Assembly: GCA_016800925.1 (NCBI GenBank)
Contig: JABCPU010000062.1
Location: forward strand, 171,597 to 235,596
DNA from: Suillus spraguei
Lineage: Eukaryota; Basidiomycota; Agaricomycetes; Boletales; Suillaceae
Direction of reading: 5' to 3'
DNA length: 64,000 nucleotides
Both the position numbers and the translations under genes were made by a program. Below the pieces are notes generated by a model. It saw nothing but the letters and a program-made list of their open reading frames with translations, made no database searches and was not told the DNA's origin. Within the stretch, counting starts at the first letter, position 1. Each line of letters starts with the position of its first letter. Below, one piece after another: positions 47,067 through 57,178 of the stretch.

Positions 47067-47557
47067 GGAAGAGTGAGTGGGATTTTCAGGCATTCGAAGA
47101 ATGACTTCAACCAAAGACCGTCTTGAATAGCTGCTGTGAGAGCCATGTACTTGGCTTCTGTGGAGAAAAGTGCGTGTGTAACCTGCTTTTTGGATGAGTG
47201 AGAGACAGGTCCTCCATTGAAGAACCACACATAGCCCAAGATGGAAATTCGGTCTTCTGAGCAGCTGGCCCAGTCAGAATCGCTAAAGCCTTGTAGCTCT
47301 GCATGTGCGGTAGCCCCCCCATAGTGCGTGCGAAGGCCAATGGTGCCTGTGAGGAACTGAAGGACATGTTTGGCAGTGGCGTAGTGATATGGGGCTGGGG
47401 ATGCGTTGTGTTGGGCCAGTTTCATGATGGCAACAGCAATGTCCAGGCGGTTGTACATGGCCAGATAAAGTAGTTCGCCCACGAGTTTTCAATACACTGA
47501 GGTGAGGTTCTTGACATGTGGATGTACATCATTGTCACGACTGAAGGGGAAGTGCGG

Positions 47558-48520
47558 TGTAAAGATACAACCTAGCTTGGGCTGTAGATAAACCACTGCC
47601 TAAACTAGTATGTGAGTCTTGCACTCCATCTAGTCTGCTTCACTTGTAAGAACAAGAGTGTTCGACCCTAAAGGGGGATGCCTATTAGTATGGTCAAGTT
47701 CGAGCCTAACTTATGTGCGAAACAAGCGTCGTGGTCAGCGGTAAGTTGCCACGGTCAGCGATGATACCGCTGGAACTAGCGTCGTTCGTAGCAGTGCTAC
47801 CGTCATTGAGATAAAGTCAGTAACAGTTGCGTCGAGTGAGCGGTGTCGAGCGGTGGTCTCTGCGGTAGCAGTAAGGTTGTGAGTGGTGCAATGAAACAGT
47901 AATGAAGTCCGCGGTACTTTCAGCGGTAAAGTAGCGGAGCGTGAGAAGTTCAGTCAAAGTCACAATCAAAAGTCCAGCAGTATGCCAGTGGTAACGGAGA
48001 ATGAGCGTGATGTATTAACAAGCGATAAGGAAACTTTAAAGACTAAGTCCACTACTGGGTAGATCCAGAGCTAGACAATAATCCTGACCTATAGTACGTG
48101 CAATGGGGTAAAATCAGGTACTGTATCGTGTGGGGTACGTGGTGCTTATATCCTAATTTGTATGTACTCGGAATACTCTAGGCAAGATCAGTAGCGCTGG
48201 AGTGTAGTAACTGCCATAAGTAAACATAGCGCGAGGCACTGCGGCACGAGGCAACATGTAATAATGCTTGCTGTGGAATCAGTGATAACGAACAGGAAAC
48301 AAACTACACACCAAATGGAGCTATGCGGATGCGGCAAGGACATGGAAGGACATCGGTTCGTGGAACATGGTGTGGCAGTTGGTACGGTGTGCAGTAAGCA
48401 TGGGATGCCGCCGGTACTGCTAAAGGGGTAAGATAGCCATGGACAAGTGGTAACTCCTGTAGACGTGAGACGAGTGTCAAAATATGGGGTTTTAAGCCCA
48501 GCGCCAATATGTTCGTTACA
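47558..48520 (-). mobile_element. Solo LTR-like insertion in copia RT (963 bp)
   Basis: The ends are tgtaa...ttaca, flanked by gcgg (47554-47557 and 48521-48524). Excision joins copia as LPMDPHFPFSRD in frame. A TATA-like ggatataag lies on the minus strand near 48148-48156. The body has many gcggta/tcagcg motifs. The 4-bp duplication and TGTA...TACA ends resemble the solo LTR at 12750-13379. Confidence 0.75.
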
Positions 48521-50852
48521 GCGGGTCCATGGGAAGAGTGATGGAGTTGCATTTGAGCATGCCATGTTCTTCGAGCAGGTACGTGATGTAGTCCATCTGG
48601 TGCATCCACAACTCACAGGTCGTCCTGTTATGTTTGAATTGGATACCTAGGTGTTTCAACACTGGACCCAGGTCAGTGATTCAGAGTTCATACCAGTTGT
48701 AAGCCGCCTGTTTCAGGCCATATAGTGAGGATAACAGATGACATACGAGAGTCCCGGCATCAGGTATATAGCGCTCAAACCCTGGTGGTTGGCACATGTA
48801 CACATCCTCAGTAAGATTTCCCCACAAAAATGCGCGTTTTGCATCAAAGGCATCGAGCTCCCAGTTTCTCTGAGCAGCGAGGGTGGAGATGATGTGGATG
48901 GAAGCTGCCTTGGCTACAGGAGCAAAGGTCTTACCAAAATTGACACCCAGAACTTGTGAGAACCCCTGTGCAATGAGTCTGGCCTTGAATACCAATCCAC
49001 CCTTCTGATCCTCTTGGAATTCTAGTACCCATTGGCATCCGATGGCCTTACGATTAGTCAGAAGGGCAACCAGCTCATAGACATCCATTTCTGACATCAG
49101 GTTCATCTCACGCTTCATAGCCGCCAGCCAGGAGTCCCTATCCAAATGACACATGGCCTCATTGTATGTATTCGGGGGGTTTTCATATTGTAACCAGGAG
49201 CTTGCGGATTGTGACAAGAATCACTGCATATGGAGATACACGCCTGCTCTGCTACAATGAGGTTGGCTAGGACATGAGGAAAACCTACAGTCTCAGTATT
49301 GGCGCGAATGGCGTCCTCATCAGTTTCTTCGACCATTTCAAGAGGATGGGTTGGTGCAGGGAGAAGGCCAGGTCATGGGACGATGGGAATGGGAGGAAAA
49401 TTGTGAGTGAGGGGGCCATCTGCAGGTGGTACACCTTGGATGTGTGCCTGTCTTAAGTCTCTTTGACATGCCAAATGTGCTGAGTTTGTGGCCATCTTCT
49501 CCCGATAGAGACATCCTCGATTGGTTTCATTGACAGTCCGATTGGAATGGTGTGGAGCAGGAGTGGAGTTGGCTGACACAGGTATTGGCATTGCAGGAGG
49601 TGCAACAGCAGGAGGTGCAACAAGAGGGGAAGAGGTCGATGGATGAGTTGCAATAGTATCTTCTTCATCATCGTCACTGTCTGAGTAAGGGAAGGGACGA
49701 TTAGAAAACGACTCATTGAAGATGACATTGTGGGAGTTAAAGAATGCTCCAGAGACGGAATCATGGCAGCGCCAGGCCTTTACTCCCAGTGGGTAACCCA
49801 TAAACTCCGCTTCACGCGAATGTGGACCTAACTTCTCTTGCAGCTCTGTCAGAATCTGAACAAAGCAATGCAAACCAAAGACCTGAAGATGTGATACATT
49901 GGGTTTGCTGCCATGAAGCATTTCATATGGTGTCATCCCTGGGGGAAGGGAATGGGATTCTGTGCAGTTAAAGAGATATGAAGCACACAGAGCTGCTTCT
50001 CCCCAGAGAGAGCAAGGTAAATGAGTGTGGTCGAGCATGGCATACATCCTGCCTTCGATCGTGCGTATCACTCATCTGGCTTTACTATTCTGTTGATGCG
50101 TATGGAGCTGACAGTTGACACACAATTCCAGCCGTCTCAAGTTCTGCATTGAATGCAGCATTCAAGAACTCACCCCCATTGTCTGACCAAAACACTTTCA
50201 CCCGTAGTTCAGATTGATTTTCCCAACGTGCTCGAACTAGACGCCATGCTTCAAGTGCCTGATCCTTTGTCATGAGAAGTTGTAAGTTCAGGATGTTTGT
50301 GTGATCATTGAGGAAACTAATGACATAGCATTTATTATGGGGTGTGAGGACAGGGATCAGACCACATAGGTCAGAGTGAATCAACTCGAGAAATCGAGAT
50401 GCATGGGGAGTCTCAGAGGATGGGTGAGGGCGACGTGGATGTTTGCCCATAATGCATGATTCGCATTTGGATAGAGAAGATCCAGTGGACAGGGTTGCAC
50501 CATTCGTGAACAGAGGGAGTCTACGGACAGATTCTCCACTGATATGACCAAGGTAAGCATGCCACAAGTCGAGTGATGGTGTGATGTGCATGAAGGCTGA
50601 CATCTCATGAGGAGTAGGAGGTATGGTGGAAGACTGCGGAGCTGCGAGGAACTCGAGGTTGACATAACATAGGTTGTTTGCCAGGGGGATTGCTCCCAGT
50701 TCGGTCCCCCTGTATATGAGTTCACAACATGGGGGAGAGGCTCGGAATACACAGTCACAGTCCCACCCCTTACTCAACATCCAGCCTACTGACAGTAGGT
50801 TCAACATGGCTGAAGGCGCATGTAAGCAGTTGGATAACCGCACATGATGCTT

Positions 50853-51812
50853 ATGACCGCTGTAGCAAGCAAAGTCACACTGAGCATCAAACCCCCATTT
50901 TTGACAAGCGTCTCGTTACCGTCTGCAGTGGCAACCAAAGAATTCCCTTATAGTGAGTATATAGCCTTTTTGCTCCGCTAAGGCAGAACTGTACTCCTTC
51001 CGTGGACCCTTACCGGATCCTCACACCAATGCCCTCATGTCCCGTCCAATTCCATCTAGAATCCATTGGTGCATAGTTACTTCGCTTCCGCCATTACTAA
51101 ATCTATGGCAGGATTTACCTTATGTCTCAAGGGGCCGCTACACACTGTGTGCCTCTTAACTAATACCCTATTTATTTTCTTTCTCACTACTGGACTTGTC
51201 TAATAATCTCGTATGTGCTCAAATATGTTAAAAGGACTCATCATACATACCATTACCGTTACTTCCAATTACATCCCTTCACTTGGACTTAGTATCTGAA
51301 CGCTCGCTAGTTAAATCTATTTGCCTTTGAACCTTTCTCCGTTCGAATCCCACTCATTGGTTTAACCACCGGTAACTTAACTGCTCGAAGTACCACACAA
51401 CCTTCGACTTTGCTACTCGTAACCAGACTGTGGCCAGTGACCTCGCTGGGTCGCTACTTCTTTCACCGCCTCTTTCTTCAACTTCCTTGCTCGTACAGAA
51501 CTACCACTGCCGCACTGCGGGTAGAAGTACTATATTCATTTCGCAGAAGTCACTTTTGTTCTTGCTCTCACTAGCTAACTGCTACAGCTATTCTTACCAC
51601 GCAAGTACCGCTGACATCGTGCTAGTACCGCTGACATACCGTTGCTGCCGCTAACCTTGGAAGTCAGAATCTTCATTTCCTCATTAGTACTTTCTTGATT
51701 CCTTCACACTAACTTAGAAGGAATTGCTTCTATTGCAGTCCTCTTGGGTTGAACATATCACTTGCACCTTCAGTAGGATTATTGTTGTGCTTATACTTAG
51801 GCCAGTGGTAGT
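50853..51812. mobile_element. Third insertion in copia, between protease and integrase
   Basis: Copia coding stops after SETKKLPL (near 51798) and resumes at RLSNCLHAPSAM (near 50840), which should be adjacent. The roughly 960 bases between them have no coding capacity. They share the gtaccgctgac/gcggta flavour of the insertion at 47558-48520. The ends and target duplication are eroded, so the borders are approximate. Confidence 0.6.
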
Positions 51813-53025
51813 TTCTTTGTTTCACTGCCAATTGTCAGTATGGCCACACAATCTCCCCTTCTGGAGGTCGTCAGACTGCCATGATTGGCCGTTTTTATGG
51901 TGACTGCATCTGCGGTTGAGTAAGACCAGAAATATGACTGATCCTGTATGAGAGTTGTGGTTGTCCCTGAGTCCAGAATGGTATTGAAACCCAATGTGAT
52001 TAGGTTTGACAGAACTGCTGTCTCCATGGTAGAGCCGTTGTCAGGCATCTTGATGATTGATGCACATGAGAGGTCTGCAAAGAAGGAGACTGCTGCGGCC
52101 TGTGTTCCTGCAAAGGCTGTGATGGTGGGTGCAGGAGGAGGAGGAGGAGTGGGAGTAATAGCAGCAGCAGTAGACTCCTTCTCCTTATCCCTTTTCCTAC
52201 CCTTCATCCACAGAGCTTGGCCCTCCATGCCACTGCCTTTCGAGTAGCAGTGCACGTGGTCATGATCGCCCTTATTGCAGCCAACGGTTGTACAGAATAC
52301 CCCATCTGGGTTATGGCGATGCTTCCATAATACAGTGATCAAGTTTACACCACCGGTAGAGTTGGACACTGATGTTGTGGCAGCATTCACATATTCTGAC
52401 CCAGGAGCTCCTCCAGTCAGTGCCCATTCATCAAGAAGACAAGCAGCTTCCGCTGAGATGCGTGCTATGCAGATATCAAAGGCAGAAGATGTAGCGACGG
52501 GTGCTGGTGCTTGGGCAGTGGTGGCTGTAACTGCAGTGGATGCAGTGGGGAGAGTGATAGTCATCAGAGCCTTAAATTGAGGCCAGGTCCCAGAGCGTGG
52601 AAGACCCCACAGGAGTTGAAAAACACCTTCGGCATCTGTGTAGACTGCTCCCATGCGAAGCAATTGCTCATGCAGGACAGAATGTTGCCCAACATAGTTT
52701 GGGGCATCTGATGCATCCTTCATCTGCAGATTGTAAAGATTCTGCTGCACCACATGTTGCAAGCCCATATCTGTCCATCCGAAGTGATCCTCAAGTGTCT
52801 TCCACGTGTCCCATGCTGTAACTTTATGACTTGTGGAGATGAGCTGCTGAACAGACGGAGAAAGTCTACGTGTGATGATTGATTTTGCTTGAAGATCGTT
52901 GATAAGCCATTCGTGTATCAACCTAGTCTCATCAGCAGTAGGAAGAAGAGGATTGGCTGGGACTGGCTTGCGAGAGGCATTGCCCAAGATGTCATGTGGA
53001 TCTATGGTGTCTGTAACATGGCACC
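51813..53025 (-). pseudogene. Copia gag and protease (N-terminus cut off)
   Basis: A single open frame reads from the gypsy C junction. Gag core is seen in IHEWLINDLQAKSI, SHKVTAWDTWKTLEDHF and LLWGLPRSGTWPQF, a UBN2-type retrotransposon gag. An atypical zinc-binding cluster (CTTVGCNKGDHDHVHC, near 52220-52270) takes the place of a normal CCHC knuckle. The aspartic protease begins ILDSGTTTTLI near 51955. The first residues of the frame above 53025 come from the inserted gypsy LTR and are not part of gag. Confidence 0.85.
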
Positions 53026-53500
53026 TGTTACGAACTGGGGTGGCGTCACCAACGACAGTGAGAAGACACAGTCGGTCTGTTGGGAGTTCCTTACAATGTT
53101 CAAAAGAGAACAAGGTGAAAGTACAAGGAATGCGTTCCAAGTACGATCAAGGGTCTGGCCTCAAGGATAAGTCCAAGAGGTTCTGCAAGAATAGAGACTA
53201 AGGCTAAGGAGTGCTTAGACTTAGAGACGATTCAGGACGACTTAGGTTGGAGACCTAAGCGAAGGAGATTCCAGGTAAAACCCAGTAAGATTAAAGTAAG
53301 GAATCTACTACAAGTACACTGTGCTTAAATAGGCCAATATGTGCGCACAGACCAAGTAACCGTGAGAATGTAACTGCGTATCCTAATAAGGAAGGCATGT
53401 GTTGTACAAATGCGTTGAGCATATGAGTCAGAGTCATGTGACATAATATACAAGTAAGGAAACAAAGGGAAAATGAATAGGGGCACGTACGACTGTAACA
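53026..53500 (-). repeat. 3' LTR of gypsy copy C (475 bp)
   Basis: Bounded by tgttac and gtaaca and close to the LTRs of copies A and B, including the aagattaaagt/actttaatctt R-region 11-mer at 53287-53297. It is preceded on the minus strand by aagggggtaa. The low-side flank is gcacc (53021-53025), inside copia gag. The matching flank is not visible because copy C is truncated. Confidence 0.92.
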
Positions 53501-53533
53501 TTACCCCCTTATTACATTGAAAGTCACCGACTT

Positions 53534-55003
53534 TCAAACATCTTGGTTGTCGTCATAGACAGGATCATAGTCGTCGTAATTAGCGACGTCTTCATCAGTG
53601 GCGCTTCCTCCTAACATATAAGCCGCCTCCTCCTCTGCTACAGTCCTCGCTCGTCGACCTTCTTTTCGCTGTCGACAGTTAATAAGATACTGTTCCCACC
53701 TACGTAGTGCATCATAGAATCCATCGTCCTTCCAGGTAAGCGTGAACGGGGGTTCCCCACGACGTTGAGGGCAATAAATGGACAGATGGGTGGGGCCGTG
53801 TCGCAGACAGATTTGACACTGATAGTCGGGACAATTCTTTTGCCGATGTCCGACGATGCCGCAGATTCGGCATTTCATGTTTTCGTCAGTGTTAGAGATA
53901 GACATACGTAGTGGTGATGGCGAGATAATGGGTGGGGGACTAGTGGATCTGGCATGCTTCTTCCCTTTCTTTCGTGTCATGCGTTTTAAGGCAAGGTTAT
54001 TATCGCGTCAAAGTTGTGCTTGTTGTTTACTAGTTAGCGTGTATGTGGAGACGGGGAGGTCAGGAGTAGTTCCTCGTTCAGCAGTCGCAAGGAGTTCGTT
54101 AGAGGAAGAAGGGGAAGTGATGCCGAAGTCCTTTACTAGGACTGGCGAGACAGGATCCATTGAACCAAATGAAGACGGGATAGACATGGGAGGATGGATC
54201 TGAAGGTCACGAAGTCGAGGGCCGAGTGTTATTAATTCAACAACAGGAATTCCTAATTTCTTTGCAGCTTCACACTGTTCTTCGGTACAGGGCTCGTATA
54301 GCCATGTGGGATGGTCATGAGAGACTATGACAGAAGACGAAGAAGTCGGTTGTTCGATGGGAGATGGGGTTCGGGGAGAAGCGAGGTTGGCTTGTGTTTG
54401 TTGCAAATCAGTGATGGCTTCTTCGACTAGGTTTCTGGCTGCTCTAGTTTCAGCGACTGATTGCTGGATGGTTTCGACGACTGCATTGGTGAGCTGCCCG
54501 ATCTCTTGGACAGCAGTGCATAGGCCAGCAAGGGCGTCAACACTAGAATACATGCGCGAAGCAGGGGGTGCTGGAATAGGAAGTGGCGAATCTTCCTGCG
54601 GAGAGGGAGGTCGAGCAACGCCTGCTCGACGTTCGGCCACGATGTGAATAGCTTCTTCAACATCACTTTTAAAAGAACCGGGAAGCAACAACATAGCATA
54701 AGAATGAATGCGTTTTTGAAGATGTAAGAAGCGTTGACGATATGTAGCATCTGTGGTTTCATTTGCTGTGGCTTCGATGAGGGCAGCAGTGCGGATAATG
54801 TTGACGAGGAGGAGGGCCGGGAAGGCACCTTTTTCTGTGAGGATTCTTTCGATTTCAAGGGCGTGTCCTTCACATAGGAGGGCGGCTTCAATATAGGAAG
54901 TGTTGTCGATTTCAGTGGTAAGGGATCCATAGTGTTCAGCATCAGAGTCAGAGTCGTTGTTGGCAATGGTGACGGGGGTGATGTAGGCAGTGGGGAAAGA
55001 CAT
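53534..55003 (-). pseudogene. Gypsy C accessory ORF3, one TGA from a 489-aa frame
   Basis: This is the best version of the extra ORF. It starts 53 bases after the pol stop and runs 490 codons with a single in-frame TGA at 54008-54010, where copy B has CGA. Residues 1-130 are helical. A coiled-coil-like segment (VETIQQSVAETRAARNLVEE) falls near 175-205. A Pro/Ser linker follows, then a basic patch (MTRKKGKKHARS). A CCHC knuckle (CRICGIVGHRQKNC) and a second cysteine-histidine cluster (CQICLRHGPTHLSIYC) lie near 380-415, before an acidic C-terminus. There is no signal peptide or membrane helix. Known chromoviruses usually lack a gene here; nucleic-acid binding is inferred from the knuckles. Confidence 0.82.
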
Positions 55004-55056
55004 TTCAATGGTGATAGTTGATCAAGTGCTAGTGCGAGTTGATTGACTGAGGATAC

Positions 55057-55928
55057 TCAAAGGGCATGTTGCTTCTTATAAGCATTCAAGATTCGAGTGG
55101 AGTTCTTCAAGTTCTTTTCTGGGAGCCATTCGTTATCTCCCGATGAATATCCTTTCCAGGAAACAAGATAACGTCGGCGAGTGCCGGTTCCTTTGTGAGA
55201 AAGGATTGCTTCTACTTCATATTCTTCTTCTTCTTCGATGATATCAGGTGGTGGTTCGGGGAAGTTCGGGCCGTGTACGTCCGTTTCGCTATAGGATGAT
55301 AAGACAGAAGCGTGGAACGTGGGATGAATTTTCCACTGCGGAGGGAGTTTGAGTGTGAACGTGATGGGAGATAAGACATCGATGATCGGGAAAGGTCCGT
55401 ATCGCTTTGGGGCGAGTTTCCTTGATGGGAGTTTGAGTCTAAGATTAGCGGCAGATAGCCAAACCTTATCTCCGATCTTCCATGGGGTGTACTTATCTCC
55501 TCGGGATCGTTCAGCCATTGTCTGCATTGCAATGTTATGACAGGCGATTGCTTCTTCTCTTATCTTCTGCAGAGATCGTACTCGATCTTCTGCTGCGGGG
55601 ACGGATGAGTCAGGGATAAGGTGAGGGATGGCGCGTGGTTCGTATCCCATCATTAGATAGAAAGGTGATGCATTCCTTGCATCATGTTTTCGGTGGTTGT
55701 GGACGAATTCGGCGATTGGTAGGTGTTCTACCCAATCTTCGGGGTTGTTGCGGCAATAGATGCGTAGATATGTTTCGAGTTCTTGATTTAGCCTTTCAGT
55801 TTGACCATCAGTCTGTGGGTGATAAGCTGTGGATGGAGCGATGACATAGTCGAGAAGTCGGGCAAGTTCCTTAGAGAAACGAGATAGGAACTGCGGGCCT
55901 CGATCCGATATAACTTTGTCATGGAGCA
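55057..55928 (-). pseudogene. Gypsy C integrase C-terminal half and chromodomain
   Basis: The frame is open from the truncation point. It reads DKVISDRGPQFLSRF, GQTERLNQELE and GDKVWLSAANLRL, the SH3-like integrase tail that is frameshifted in copy A. It ends with a full chromodomain (RRYLVSWKGYSSGDNEWLPE). The first catalytic Asp and the zinc finger are missing. It serves as the reference for locating indels in copies A and B. Confidence 0.9.
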
Positions 55929-56039
55929 CATATTACAGTGAACTATCTCCGTATTATACGAGTGAACGGACGTGCATAATATCCCGTATGATACGGGCCA
56001 GCGGACCATGGGCCCATGGTAGAAATATCCTCGTTGATG
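55929..56039. other. Junction sequence with palindromes
   Basis: Directly beyond the gypsy C truncation. It contains cccgtatgatacggg (near 55992-56006), a perfect palindrome with a 1-base centre, and nested ggaccatgggcccatgg. It may mark the rearrangement breakpoint that removed the 5' ends of copy C and copia. Confidence 0.4.
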
Positions 56040-56420
56040 ACGGATGGGCCGGGAGGAATATTATTCCCGATGACAGCGGGTGGGCCCATGCAAGGAATAT
56101 GTAGAGTAGATGAGTGGGCCGATGTACATGAATATCCGGTAGACGGATGGGCCGAGGTAGTTGGATATCATGTAGATGGGTGTATCAAGGTAGATGTGTA
56201 TCAAATAGACAGGTATGTGAAGGGTACTTGTTATCACATACACGGGTGGGCCCAGACACATATTAAATTAGACGGGTATTAGACGGGTGAGCCGAGAGTG
56301 TTATATAAATATTTATTAGACGGGTGGGCCGAGGGTGTTGTACAGTATATTATATTAGACGGGTGGGCCGAGGGTGGTATAAAATATAGACGGGTGGGCC
56401 CATGTGTATGATAATGGTAG
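56040..56420 (+). repeat. Degenerate minisatellite, core gacgggtgggcc
   Basis: The core (t)agacgggtgggccgaggg recurs at irregular spacing of about 30-50 bases, with best copies near 56310, 56358 and 56391 and degraded ones from 56040. AT-rich spacers lie between the cores. No coding potential. Confidence 0.75.
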
Positions 56421-56489
56421 ACATGACGGACCTGAGGGAGTTGCATATCATCTGAATCAGAGGAGGTAATAAATCACAGTTACTGAGTT

Positions 56490-56970
56490 CCCGGAGCAGC
56501 AGGTGCTGTCTTGACATGGCCTTTTGTGACGCTTAGGTTGTCTTGTAGAATGTGGAAACTGGGGTGCGAGGCTTGTGTTGCCCTACAAGACACCCAGCTC
56601 CGACCCCCGAAAATCAGATGAAGCATACCAAGTTCCGAGTTCCGAGACCCGGGTCTCGACACATAATTCAGTCAATAAGAGACACCCAGTTCCGACCCCC
56701 GAAATTTGAGTGAAGCATACCAAGTTCCAGGAGCAGCAAGTGATGTCTTGAAATGGCCTTTATGGCGCTTAGGTTATCTTGTAGAATGTGGAAAGCGGGG
56801 TGCGAGGCTTGTGTTGCCCTACAAGACACCCAGTTCTGACCCCCGAAAATCAGATGAAGCATACCAAGTTCCGAGTTCCGAGACCCGGGTCTCGACACAT
56901 AATTCAGTCAATACGAGACACCCAGTTCCGACCCCCGAAATTTGAGTGAAGCATACCAAGTTCCGGAGTT
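56490..56970 (+). repeat. Tandem direct duplication, period about 237 bp
   Basis: The block starting ggagcagcaggtgctgtctt at 56493 repeats at 56730 with few changes. Each copy contains two smaller repeats with the phrase ccccgaaa...gaagcataccaagttcc, so the unit is itself built from a duplication. No gene is seen. Spacer continues to 57178. Confidence 0.8.
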
Positions 56971-57178
56971 CCGAACCCGGGTCTGGACAAATGAATATCA
57001 GATATCCAGCACACTTCCAATCATCTGGTATTTCATTGAGCAATGGATGATAATACAGCTTTGAAAGCCAACATCATCCAAGGTTCCCTTATCTGATCCT
57101 CGCTATCTCCACCCCCTTTAACACCAAAGTCTGGACATCCAGCATTCAGCGTCTGATTTCCCAATATCAACTTGCAAC

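Larger units (their letters stand above)
46055..50853 (-). pseudogene. Copia integrase, RT and RNase H (broken pol)
   Basis: The pre-integrase zinc motif is DLWHAYLGHISG followed by CESCIMGKHPR (about 50560-50430). The catalytic block is IHSDLCG, then VFWSDNGGEF. A 7-base duplication near 50105 breaks frame before THQQN. RT starts near 49210 (RDSWLAAMKREMN, GCQWVLEFQED, FAPVAKAASI, LSSLYGLKQA). At 48681 the frame hits TGA and jumps to ITDLGPVLKHLGIQF, so the YVDD part is deleted. RNase H (SDSDWASC near 47270, then FADNTGAIALF near 46270) is split by the solo LTR at 46298. Additional TGA stops lie at 50072-50074 and 47489-47491. Confidence 0.87.
45770..53025 (-). mobile_element. Ty1/copia element, 5'-truncated and riddled with insertions
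   Basis: On the minus strand the order is gag, protease, integrase, reverse transcriptase, RNase H and 3' LTR. That gene order (integrase before RT) defines copia. The reading is interrupted by LTR-like insertions at 46298-47066, 47558-48520 and about 50853-51812. At 53025 it is cut by gypsy copy C, inserted in gag. Removing the two well-bounded insertions restores the flanking frames. Sequence beyond gypsy C does not return to copia, so the 5' end is missing. The element is dead. Confidence 0.9.
53026..55928 (-). mobile_element. Ty3/gypsy copy C, 5'-truncated, inserted in copia gag
   Basis: The minus strand shows the integrase core, chromodomain, ORF3 and a complete 3' LTR. Identity with copies A and B stops at about 55928, inside integrase; the next bases have no match in copies A or B. 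Gag, RT and the 5' LTR are missing, as is the rest of copia. A deletion or rearrangement therefore removed both after insertion. It is the least decayed copy for the integrase tail and ORF3. Confidence 0.9.

Noticed and set aside
51330..51380. tRNA-like B-box (gttcgaatcc) near 51350
   Set aside because: No A-box or cloverleaf could be drawn around it, and it lies in the third insertion of the copia element.
55057..55929. Domesticated chromodomain-integrase host gene
   Set aside because: The open 290-codon frame is simply the truncated 3' part of gypsy C pol with its LTR and ORF3 still attached.
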